A DNA stretch of 64,000 bases, taken from positions 62,001-126,000 of the forward strand of contig JAFWIF010000030.1 in the NCBI GenBank assembly GCA_017514975.1. Direction: 5' to 3'. The DNA comes from Candidatus Saccharimonadota bacterium. GTDB lineage: Bacteria > Patescibacteriota > Saccharimonadia > Saccharimonadales > Saccharimonadaceae. Every line of letters begins with the position of its first letter. Position 1 is the first letter of the stretch. Below, one piece after another: positions 1 to 7,630 of this stretch. The translations under genes and the position numbers were made by a program. The notes under the pieces are model-generated. The model saw only the letters and a list, made by a program, of their open reading frames with translations. It was not told the origin of the DNA and made no database searches.

Positions 1-32
1 TAGTCCCCTAACATTTTAGAATAGTGTATAAT
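1..32 (+). CRISPR. Terminal type II-C CRISPR repeat (partial, array continues left)
   Basis: Bases 1-32 match a second copy-like sequence at 4687-4723 (20 identical bases in the middle), the pattern expected of a repeat and the tracrRNA anti-repeat. The end TATAAT mirrors the expected start GTTATAG of type II-C repeats, so four bases (probably GTTA) are cut off by the window edge, giving a usual 36-nt repeat. The crRNA sense is the plus strand. No further repeat follows before cas2, so this is the array end nearest the cas genes. The repeat's own TATAAT (27-32) could act as a -10 box, as described for Neisseria II-C arrays, but the -35 side is weak. Confidence 0.75.
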
Positions 33-49
33 ATTTAATCAACTTAACT

Positions 50-87
50 TATAAAATTACCCCTGTAAACAGGGGTAATTTTATTTG
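50..87. terminator. Bidirectional hairpin terminator between array and cas2
   Basis: A perfect inverted repeat (AAAATTACCCCTGT, short loop, ACAGGGGTAATTTT) with T-rich flanks on both strands lies between the CRISPR repeat and the end of cas2. It can stop both the leftward cas operon and rightward transcripts from the array. Confidence 0.8.
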
Positions 88-96
88 CGTTTATTC

Positions 97-426
97 TTAG
101 AAAAATGATAATTGAAAGGCTGTATCTAATCGTTCTTGAATAGTTTTTTCGCCACTAACAATATGCATGTTGCAGTATTGATTTTCTGTCAACACTATCA
201 TGCGAATTGAGCCATTATTGGGAGCAAAACGTTTAACGCGGCTAAGATGGGTATTTGCATTGTCGCGATTAGGACAGAGCCTGGTGTAGACTGAATATTG
301 CAACATCTCAAAGCCGTCATCTAGTAACGCCTTACGGAATTGTGTAGCCAAGCGTCGCTCTCTTTTGGTAGTGACCGGCAGGTCAAAAAATACCATTGCT
401 CGCATAAATCTATAAGTTGAAAACAT
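97..426 (-). CDS. cas2: CRISPR-associated endonuclease Cas2 (type II)
   Basis: A 109-aa protein with the Cas2 ferredoxin-like start (RAMVFFDLPV, residues 9-18), whose Asp is the conserved metal-site residue, followed by a basic stretch (TTKRERR) and the usual YSVYTRLC strand. Cas2 dimers bridge two Cas1 dimers to form the spacer-integration complex. It is the last gene of a cas9-cas1-cas2 operon: cas1 stops one base before this ATG. It looks intact, so adaptation may still be possible although cas9 is broken. Transcription probably ends at the hairpin at 50-87. Confidence 0.93.
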   Translation of the reverse strand: MFSTYRFMRAMVFFDLPVTTKRERRLATQFRKALLDDGFEMLQYSVYTRLCPNRDNANTHLSRVKRFAPNNGSIRMIVLTENQYCNMHIVSGEKTIQERLDTAFQLSFF

Positions 427-427
427 T

Positions 428-1321
428 TTATGAAATAACTATTGGAAGAAGCAATTCATCCACGTCGTCTTCGGATATGGCCTTGACAAAACTGTCTACC
501 ATAATATCAGTAGCTAATCGGATTGGATACTTCCTACTTTGTATTATAACATTTTGGTTTAAAATGTCAACTATAAGATGTCTATCAGTTTTACTGAGTA
601 CTTCAAAATCGTCTGTGCTAATATGCCGTGATGCTGCTGTGGATACAATAAAATCATCAACAAGTGGCCTAAAAGACTCTATCAAGTCATCTACTAGATT
701 ATATTGATTTAGCTCAGAATGATGGTTAATTCCTACTGATGCTATTAGGCCATGTGCTGCTATCGAGCGCGCAATATTGCTACGAACAATAGCATAGCCA
801 TAATTTAAGGCTGAATTGAACCAAGTAGGTTTGCGCCTGGTGGAATCCTGCAATAATCGATCAAAATAAATGCGTGCGGCAGTAGATTCATTATTAGAAA
901 TATCACCGGAGCGCACGGTGCGGGACAGTTCTACCAGATCTTCTGATGGATAATTATTTTTAGCAAGAATAGCAGCTTGATTGGCAATTTTTTGGATGAT
1001 ATTTTTACGCCAAAGTTGTTTTTTGGTAGGCGCTGATAAGCTGAGTTGGACTTTGGCAACTTTAGCTCCTCGTGATGCCTGCGAATATGGCATAAGCGTA
1101 GCACTGGGTAAATGCTTGCTGTCGCAGATTACAGTACTGACGCCAGCGCTGCTTAATTCCGCCAAAAGATTCTGCGATATAGTAATTCCGTAGCTATCTA
1201 GTACCAGCGTGCTGATATCTTCTAGTGGAATGGCCACATCTTCTTCTTGCCTAATAATCATCTTATTATCACGCAGCTTGAGATGTGCGGGATTTTCAAT
1301 TACGACTGAACGCCAGGCCAT
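428..1321 (-). CDS. cas1: CRISPR-associated endonuclease Cas1 (type II)
   Basis: The protein has 297 aa, the usual length for subtype II Cas1, and opens with the typical beta-rich N-terminal domain (MAWRSVVIENPAHL; IPLEDISTLVLDS). The helical catalytic domain contains the Asn-Tyr-Gly-Tyr-Ala segment and a late RPLVDDF motif, where the metal-binding acidic residues of the family lie. Cas1 integrates new spacers at the leader end of the array. cas9 ends two bases upstream and cas2 starts one base downstream, so the three genes are one transcription unit. No truncation or odd residue was seen. Confidence 0.93.
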   Translation of the reverse strand: MAWRSVVIENPAHLKLRDNKMIIRQEEDVAIPLEDISTLVLDSYGITISQNLLAELSSAGVSTVICDSKHLPSATLMPYSQASRGAKVAKVQLSLSAPTKKQLWRKNIIQKIANQAAILAKNNYPSEDLVELSRTVRSGDISNNESTAARIYFDRLLQDSTRRKPTWFNSALNYGYAIVRSNIARSIAAHGLIASVGINHHSELNQYNLVDDLIESFRPLVDDFIVSTAASRHISTDDFEVLSKTDRHLIVDILNQNVIIQSRKYPIRLATDIMVDSFVKAISEDDVDELLLPIVIS

Positions 1322-1323
1322 AA

Positions 1324-4300
1324 TTATTCCTGTCTCTTTGATGGGCGATAATTATCGCCTAGGACGGAAATATCTAACTTTTCGATACTGATCGCTGGTC
1401 CAACTGAACAATGTATCATATCCGAATCGTTTTTAGAGGTGCTATTATGACCAATCAAGCTGAGTGCGCCACTAGATATTGCATACTTTACATAATACCC
1501 TTCTGCAATATGATCTGAATAGGTTAATCTAATGTAATCATTCGGATACACTGAAAATACCTTCTCAAAGCCGCTTTCTTCTGTAGCAAAGATCTTTCTT
1601 TCTTCATTGCGTAACTTATCATACTCTGCTTTTTCTTCAGCGGAGCGGCCTTTTGGAGTGGGTAAAATTTCATAAGCCTTAGCGTGAAGCGAATGTGCAT
1701 AAACTGGCGCACAGAATAATTTGTATTTTCCAGACTGGTCTTTACGACGATAAATATTAAGACAAACTGTATACCCATTGTTTACAAACTGTGTCCCGTG
1801 ATTAATTAAAATACCAGATGGTTCAGTAGAATAAACCTTAATAGTAGAGATTGGTGAGAGTTGGCAACCGTTTTTGTCTACTTTTTTATTATTTTTATAA
1901 ATGGGCTCCTTAAAGGCATTCTTCCCCTTTTCCTTCCAGAGTCCCTTGAGTTGTTCATAGAGCACCTTATCGCTAACTGGCAGAACCGAATTTTCTATAT
2001 CTTTAATATCACAATCTGTTAATCGTTTGCGCGTGAGTCGACGAGCATCAGCAGTCTTCTTTGGGCTACGAATAGTTTCTTTATGAGCCTGCCCTTTAGC
2101 AGTACGTTTGGGCATGCGTGATATGAACATGGGGTGGATGTGTCGCAAGAATTGCTCATCATAAGATGAAAAATCGCGAAATTTATCTCTAAAATCTTTC
2201 TCGTTTTCAATTTCCGATGAATCATGGCTAAGACCACTACGCAAAATAACTTCTTTCGCAAAATTATCCCACGGCGGAAGCTGTTCGCGTATTTCTTCAT
2301 ATTCTCTGGTAGTCACTTGAGAAGTAGTACCGTCGTCGTTAACATTTATTACCGTTTTATACCTAGCGCCTAACTCACGATATTTGTGCCAAAGTGCGAA
2401 TTTTTTAATTTGTTCCTGAGAGACGGTAGCGATAATACAGGCATCGGCTGCATGATGACAATTATTTATGTCACGGTCTTTAGCGCCGAGGCCATACATC
2501 TTGCGAAGAGACGCCGTGATAAAACCAGTCGGCATCAGAACTTTTTGCTTACCTTTAGTTCCATCAGCGAACTGCAGATTCTTTTTAAAATACTGGCTCA
2601 TGAATTTCATGATGTAACGCGTGTCGTTAAGTGCACGCGTACTCCACTCTTCTTTGGGCAACTTTTCGGACAAGATCCGGTCGCGTTTGGCGAATTTTAT
2701 ATTGGGATTTTGCGCTAGTTCTTTAATGGTCTGCCAACGCTTTTCATCTTGCCCCCATTTTTCAAACGGCGTCTGGCTGGTTGCAGCTGCTACAAACAAG
2801 CGCTTTGTTGGCGTTGCTGTCGTTGCCGCAACGACTAAACGGTATGATGTGGTCAATCTCTGCTAGCTTATCGTCTATAAAAATATCTAAACTAAGTGGC
2901 TTACCGCAATATTGACATTTATTAAGCTGCTCTTCCCAGAGTTTATATTTGGTAATTTGCTTACCTGACGGATTAGTGATATTAAAATTCTCTTGCAAGA
3001 GACTTATGATGCGCTTATTGTTGGCTGCGTTTTCGTCTTGTCGATCCTTAATCTTCTTTCGCTCGTTATAATTTTTGGACAATTCATTAGCGCATTCAAT
3101 TTTAATTTGAGTGGGTGCTCCGTATTTTTTAATAATAGCATTAACTACCTTGCGTGTTTGATTGATGGCTCGTTTAACTACTGGATTAGTAATTTGGCTT
3201 TGTTCTTCTTCGCTTAGAACTGGAAGTTCGTTTTTGTCACCAGAAAGTTTTTCTGAGAATTCTCCTGGATACTCAGCCTCTACAGCCTGATCGTAGGTCA
3301 TACCTATAAGTAAGTGTGGAGTAAGTTTGCGCAGGGCCTTAATTGATAGGTGTGCGAATTTTGAATATGATAAGCCCATCAAATAATCGGTTGTAGTTGG
3401 TGATAACTCTAGCTCTGATAAGGCACCCTTTACTTTCTCGTCATCCTTATTGGCGGTCAGGATGTAGCCAATTTTATCAAAAAGATCTTGGTTAGCAGTA
3501 ATTCTTTGCAAATCTTCTGAGGAGTCCTTGGTGGCCTTCCTGATATCATGATAAAACTTAAGATTGCAAAACTCGTGTTTTTCCTCATCTTCATAGGAAG
3601 CCTCTTTTTTGCCCCGAATATAATCGAACCTAAAATCCGAACTATTTTTGTGGCCGATAGTTTCTCTAATTGCCTTATAGGTAACTTTTTGGGTATTTTG
3701 CGCCTTTTCTATGCATAGCCTAATTTGCTCTGGCGTGAGCCTTTGCCCGTCATTATAAGTAAGATTAGCTAAATCTTGTGCGAGACGAAAAATTTCAAAA
3801 GTATAGCTAGCCTTCCAGGCACGCTGCTCGCCTTTTTCATATGGACATTTGCCGCGCATTTTATTGATTAACTCTTCGGTCATAAAAGGACGCTGGTAAA
3901 ATAAACCGTGAGGCTTTTTATCTAATAGTTCAAAAATATCATCATCCGACCAACCTTGAGTTTTTAAAATAAGGATAATTTCCTTCTGAAAATCTTCTCG
4001 TATGAAAGAGTTGGTATAATCGTCTAGCCTGTTGCGCTTGTGGCTCTTGAATTTATCGTCTTCCAGCAATGCCTGAGCGACAGATTTGTATTGTTCTAGG
4101 AGCTTCTGATTTTCTTTAATTGCACCCAGAACTTTACGGCTATCAGTAGATGCTTCCTCCACCTTTCTGCGATTGCTTTTATAGCCGCGTCGTTTGGCAA
4201 TATGATAAAGCGCGACGAATAACTGGTTATTTGGAAGCTTTTTAGAGATTGCTTGTTCTCGTAATTGATATGGGTCATATCTATGAAAAAGTTCGTCATT

Positions 4301-4555
4301 GATTTCTTCAAGTTTTAATAGTTTATGTTCGATAAAGAAACTCTTTAGATAGTTAAGCCTCTGGCGACGGCGTTTTAAACGACGACGCGTAGACCGGGCA
4401 TCGCGGCGAGGCTTGGCGAGCGACTCGCCATTTTTAGGATTTTCTGGACGTTCAAAAATACGCACCCCTAAATCTTCGATGCGTTTTTTATCTTCATTAA
4501 TTATTGCCCAACCTACACTGGTAGTGCCGAGATCAAGGCCTAATGAATATTTCAT
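1324..4555 (-). pseudogene. cas9: Type II-C Cas9, frameshifted in the HNH domain
   Basis: Two reading frames together give about 1075 aa, right for II-C Cas9. Frame 1 (4555 down to 2762) carries RuvC-I (GLDLGTTSVGWAI, Asp8), the Arg-rich bridge helix, the helical lobe, RuvC-II (IKIECANE) and most of HNH with two CxxC pairs (CQYC, CSSC) and the DHIIPFSR catalytic His. It then runs to TGA after CNQPDAV. Frame 2 resumes at TPFEKWG near 2775 and holds the linker, RuvC-III (HHAADA) and the C-terminal PAM-interacting part to 1324. Other Cas9 proteins have about five residues between NQ and TPFE, so a net deletion of about 11 nt between two AACCAG/CCAG words explains the break better than a single extra base. 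The start is the Met at 4555: it has GGGAG six bases upstream and an extended -10 (TGG-TATAAT, 4578-4583); the Met four codons earlier lacks this spacing. Confidence 0.9.
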
Positions 4556-4577
4556 AAATACTCCCAATTACCGCTTC

Positions 4578-4583
4578 ATTATA
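4578..4583 (-). promoter_or_regulatory. cas operon -10 box
   Basis: TATAAT preceded by TGG (an extended -10) lies 22 bases upstream of the cas9 ATG. The -35 region is poor, which is usual for extended -10 promoters. Confidence 0.55.
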
Positions 4584-4629
4584 CCAGTTATTGGTAGTGT
4601 TGACGAATATATAAAATTCGGAAACGGAT

Positions 4630-4741
4630 ATTGGCGCTCCGAGGAGCGCCTTTTACCGTGCGTAAATCCTATATAAGAACTTACTTATTATAGAGACCTA
4701 CACATTTTAGAATAGTGTATAAACCTTACTTAAGGGTTTAT
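4630..4741 (-). ncRNA. Predicted tracrRNA
   Basis: Bases 4687-4723 form a degenerate copy of the CRISPR repeat: 20 identical bases around ATTTTAGAATAGTG, the outer TTATAG kept, and one base extra. Read on the minus strand this is the anti-repeat. Downstream come a small hairpin (ATAAG/CTTAT) and a GC-rich hairpin at 4633-4650 (GGCGCTC, CTCG loop, GAGCGCC). A promoter fits upstream on the same strand: TTGCAA (4771-4776), 17 bp, TATCAT (4748-4753), placing the start near 4741. The U-run after the hairpin is weak in this direction, so the exact 3' end is uncertain. Confidence 0.7.
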
Positions 4742-4747
4742 GTACGT

Positions 4748-4776
4748 ATGATAGCTCATTGTATAGCTTATTGCAA
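4748..4776 (-). promoter_or_regulatory. Predicted tracrRNA promoter
   Basis: TTGCAA and TATCAT are separated by 17 bp on the minus strand, correctly placed to start a transcript just before the anti-repeat. Confidence 0.5.
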
Positions 4777-4853
4777 TGATTTTTGGTTTATGCTGAGCTG
4801 ACAAAAAAATAGAGGGCGCATAAACGACTATTGGACTGAAGCTTTAAATGTAT

Positions 4854-6074
4854 TTACAAAAATCGCGTTGAGCCGAAAGGGATTTTGACTTTGACCTGGG
4901 AAGTGCCGAAAGAGTCGGCGTTGAAGATGGTGCGGTAGCCGAAACGCCGGTTGATAGCGTCGGTAGCCTGGCAGAGGCGGTGAGAGCGATTAATTTGGGG
5001 TTGATTGAGATGAAGTTGGCGTTCGGGAGTGGGTTGAAGCTTATAGAGAGTGATACCGACGATACGTGCGGTGCTAGGAAGACGGCTATAGAGCTGACGA
5101 GCGACATGAATAATATCTGCGTCGGTGTGAATTGGGGATTTGAGGAGAATGGAGCGATGGACTGGGGTTCCGTCTAGGTCGCCAAGCCATAAATAGACGC
5201 CGCGCGCATAAAGATGTTTGCGACGGAGGCGTTGGCCGACGTCCTCGGCGAGATGGATGATGTGCGCTTCGATTTTGTCGCGCGGCAAGTTGCGCGATTC
5301 GAGAACGTATTGGCGGCCAATAGAATGGATTTGGTTGCTGATCGCGTCGACCTCGAGGCCGCGTAGGCGCTGAAACCATTTTTTTCCATCAATGCTTTTA
5401 AAGACGAGCTTTGTAAGAGTAGCTTCATCGGCGTCGAGAAATTCGAGTGGCGTAAAGATATTGACGGCGTTAAGGCGAGCTTCGAGGCGATAATTGATGC
5501 CTGGTAAATCGCGTAGCGAGAGTGTTTGAAAAATTTGGCGTTGGTTGTCGGGCGTGATCTCGTCATAACCGTCGGGTTTGTGGAGCTCGGCGGCGAGTTT
5601 GGCGAGAAAGCAATTACTGGAAATGCCGACATTGCAACGCATATAGCAGCCAATCTCGGTCTTGAGGCGCGTTTTTAGTTCACTGACAAGTTCAGCATGG
5701 TCTAGCTGGCGTAGATGCGGTGGGCTAGCGGCGAGATTGATAGTGCCTTCGTCGATCGACTTCATGGCGATATCGGGAGAGTAGGAAGACAAAATCTTGC
5801 GTAGTTGACGATAAACAAAGGTATATTTATCGGGGTCAGTTTCGGTAAAAATGAGACTTGGACAAAGTGCCTCGGCCTCGTAGCGGCGCATTCCGACTTT
5901 GACGCCGTGCGCCTTGGCTTCGTAGCTGGCGGCAACAATGCAGGCATTGCCAGCAAGGCGATTTGTAACGGCGATAGGGCGCCCGCGTAGCATTGGTCGA
6001 GCTTGTTGCTCGACTGTGGCGAAGCAGGAATTGAGGTCGATATACAATGTATCGAGAGGGAGATGGCTATACAT
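4854..6074 (-). CDS. Y-family DNA polymerase (DinB/UmuC type)
   Basis: This is a translesion DNA polymerase of about 406 aa. The palm begins with LYIDLNSCFATVEQ (the metal-binding Asp and the Y-family Asn/Cys-Phe signature) and continues with the RPIAV and ACIVAASYEAKAHGVKVGM segment. The second catalytic motif appears as KSIDEGTINL, with Asp-Glu in place of the usual SIDE. A thumb HhH segment (LSLRDLPGINYRLEARL) and a little-finger region follow. The start chosen is ATG 6074: GGGAAG precedes it, and it overlaps the stop of the upstream small gene by 8 nt. The 12-codon longer start lies deep in that gene. Expression is probably coupled to the small gene. Confidence 0.88.
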   Translation of the reverse strand: MYSHLPLDTLYIDLNSCFATVEQQARPMLRGRPIAVTNRLAGNACIVAASYEAKAHGVKVGMRRYEAEALCPSLIFTETDPDKYTFVYRQLRKILSSYSPDIAMKSIDEGTINLAASPPHLRQLDHAELVSELKTRLKTEIGCYMRCNVGISSNCFLAKLAAELHKPDGYDEITPDNQRQIFQTLSLRDLPGINYRLEARLNAVNIFTPLEFLDADEATLTKLVFKSIDGKKWFQRLRGLEVDAISNQIHSIGRQYVLESRNLPRDKIEAHIIHLAEDVGQRLRRKHLYARGVYLWLGDLDGTPVHRSILLKSPIHTDADIIHVARQLYSRLPSTARIVGITLYKLQPTPERQLHLNQPQINRSHRLCQATDAINRRFGYRTIFNADSFGTSQVKVKIPFGSTRFL

Positions 6075-6429
6075 CGCTTCCCTTTTCGAGAGAGTCGCCT
6101 TCGAAATCAAGAAACCAAGTTAAAGTCTCGCTGTCAAAAGTTAGCCGATAATCGTTAGTGCCGTCAGTAACGTCGAAGGCGAAAAGCGTTTTGAGGCCAG
6201 TATATTTAGGATGGACGAGGCCGATTTCGGTAATCTGCACTTCCCTGTCGAGAGTTTGTAGCGAGGAGTCTGGAGCTCGAGGTGACGACTGCGTAGCGTG
6301 GCCGCACGGTGGTCGCTGGGCTTTGCGACGAAAAGCAAGCGGCTTGCAGTGGCCGATAAACTGGCGCGAGAAGGTTGCGTCGACTTCGATTGGCTCGTGG
6401 ATGGGGGTTTGACAAGAAGATTGATTCAT
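6067..6429 (-). CDS. Small protein of unknown function coupled to the translesion polymerase
   Basis: The gene encodes 120 aa with no family I recognise. The middle is basic and His/Cys-containing (FRRKAQRPPCGH). The C-terminal third looks like a beta sheet (LFAFDVTDGTNDYRLTF, then ETLTWFLDFEGD). An AAAGGA site sits five bases before the ATG. Its TAG overlaps the polymerase ATG (ATGTATAG), so the two form one unit. By position it may be a partner of the polymerase, in the way YolD-like proteins accompany some UmuC-like polymerases; that is inference and no sequence match is claimed. Confidence 0.7.
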   Translation of the reverse strand: MNQSSCQTPIHEPIEVDATFSRQFIGHCKPLAFRRKAQRPPCGHATQSSPRAPDSSLQTLDREVQITEIGLVHPKYTGLKTLFAFDVTDGTNDYRLTFDSETLTWFLDFEGDSLEKGSDV

Positions 6430-6648
6430 AAAAATCCTTTGAGAGTATTGTGGTTGATAAGATATTGGGTTTGACGCAATGTTGGCGTCGTGGAATTTTA
6501 TGAATCAGGTCAGGGGCCGAAGCATGACGTGATATATCTAGTATAGCATGCCAAAAAGCGTTACGTAAAGCCGAGCATGAAAAATCCCCAGCAGGAATCG
6601 ATCGTTGAGACGAACGATGTGCTGGGGGTATCGTTTATTTTCGGATAC
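6430..6648. other. Intergenic region: promoter of the polymerase operon and terminator of the next gene
   Basis: The minus strand carries a -10 TATACT with upstream TGC (near 6540-6548) and TTACGT 17 bp before it, giving the polymerase operon a leader of about 110 nt. At 6579-6629 CCCCAGCA and TGCTGGGG pair across a structured loop and run into ATTTTT, the terminator of the minus-strand gene at 6649-7401. Confidence 0.5.
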
Positions 6649-7401
6649 TTAATTGGCTAACGCTTCCCAGCGTTGAGCTAATACTGGATCTTGGATAACT
6701 TCGCCGTTTGAAAACGGAACATACCACGACCCTTTTTCGAAACCGTGGTCTTCGAGGACTTTTATGATCCAGTAACCGTGCGCGACGTAGGTTCTGCCGT
6801 CGCGGTTAACGAAGACCACGACGCCGTTATTGGCGTCGAACTTCCCGATTGTGCTTCCAAGCGTGCAATCGAGGTGCACGGTTTTTGGCATTTCCCACTT
6901 TTCGTAGTCGTGCCAAAAGTGTTTCACTTGAATGCCGCCGTCGGGGATGACGAAACAACGTCGCAATACTGCCTCGTCGAGCGGCCTAATTCCGTGTTCG
7001 TCGCTCCATTCTGCAAAAACCCGTTTGAGTTCTTGTTGATGAGCGAGGCGTGCGGCCTCTTCGATCTGATCCCAGCGACACGCACGGTCGGGGTCGGAGA
7101 TGATGATTTCTCCGATCGATAAAGCAACAAAGAAATGCTGCTCGATGAAGCCACACTCGTTGAGGAGTTTGAGGTTGCTGCTAGTGACCTTGGTCACATA
7201 GTACTGCCCTTCGTAGATGTAGGCTATCGTCGAGTTGTTTACGGCGTAGCAGTCAGCAAAGCTTTCGGCGTCCGGCAATTGGTCTGCGGTTACCTCTTGG
7301 CTTAATCGCCATTGAGGATAGTATAGCAGGTCGCCTGGATAAATCGCGACGCTGCGGTCGATTAGTTTCTGTACTTCGGCTTCTCTTGTTGTCGTTGTCA
7401 T
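6649..7401 (-). CDS. Unknown protein with a duplicated ~60-residue module
   Basis: A 250-aa soluble protein with no recognised family. Two halves carry the same pattern. The first (about residues 54-112) has NNSTIAYIY, YYVTKV, LLNECGF, then GEIIISDPDRACRW. The second (about 188-246) has NNGVVVFVN, TYVAHG, VLEDHGF, then GEVIQDPVLAQRW. The shared core is N-N, a beta pair, a helix ending in GF, SxGE(I/V)I.DP..A.RW. AAAGGAG precedes the ATG. A consensus promoter (TTGACT, 17 bp, TATAAT) lies at 7535-7563, leaving a leader of about 125 nt. It is a single-gene unit with its own terminator. Confidence 0.75.
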   Translation of the reverse strand: MTTTTREAEVQKLIDRSVAIYPGDLLYYPQWRLSQEVTADQLPDAESFADCYAVNNSTIAYIYEGQYYVTKVTSSNLKLLNECGFIEQHFFVALSIGEIIISDPDRACRWDQIEEAARLAHQQELKRVFAEWSDEHGIRPLDEAVLRRCFVIPDGGIQVKHFWHDYEKWEMPKTVHLDCTLGSTIGKFDANNGVVVFVNRDGRTYVAHGYWIIKVLEDHGFEKGSWYVPFSNGEVIQDPVLAQRWEALAN

Positions 7402-7534
7402 GGGCCACTCCTTTCCGAGCTTTTCAGCTCGATAACCACCGTTTTTCTGCTGTATCGAGGCGATCTTGATCGAGTCCGAAAATAAGCAATTAAGATGCTA
7501 GGCTTCGGACCGAGGTTCGATGCCTCAATTGTTA

Positions 7535-7563
7535 ATTATATCACACTTAGCTTAAAAAGTCAA
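7535..7563 (-). promoter_or_regulatory. Consensus promoter with ~125-nt leader
   Basis: TTGACT and TATAAT separated by exactly 17 bp, the spacer ending TGTGA. The same arrangement recurs at 30762-30790, 44875-44903 and elsewhere in the window. Confidence 0.75.
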
Positions 7564-7630
7564 GCGTTGACGGAATAAGTCTTGTCTTGAGCGTGCTCGC
7601 TAATGATGAGACGGATACGAGAGCGAGGCG

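Noticed and set aside
1324-4555. Programmed frameshift in cas9
   Set aside because: No slippery heptamer or stimulatory hairpin is seen at the break, and several residues are also missing, which points to mutation or assembly error.
4690-4850. tracrRNA transcribed rightward from the anti-repeat
   Set aside because: The repeat start GTTATAG/end TATAAT sets crRNA on the plus strand, so the complementary tracrRNA must be on the minus strand; the promoter there also fits.
6497-6530. Shared words (TTATGAA, GGGGCCGAA, ACGTGAT) with 50300-50345 as a conserved RNA element
   Set aside because: Only short matches, different spacing, and opposite orientation relative to the neighbouring genes; chance is likely.
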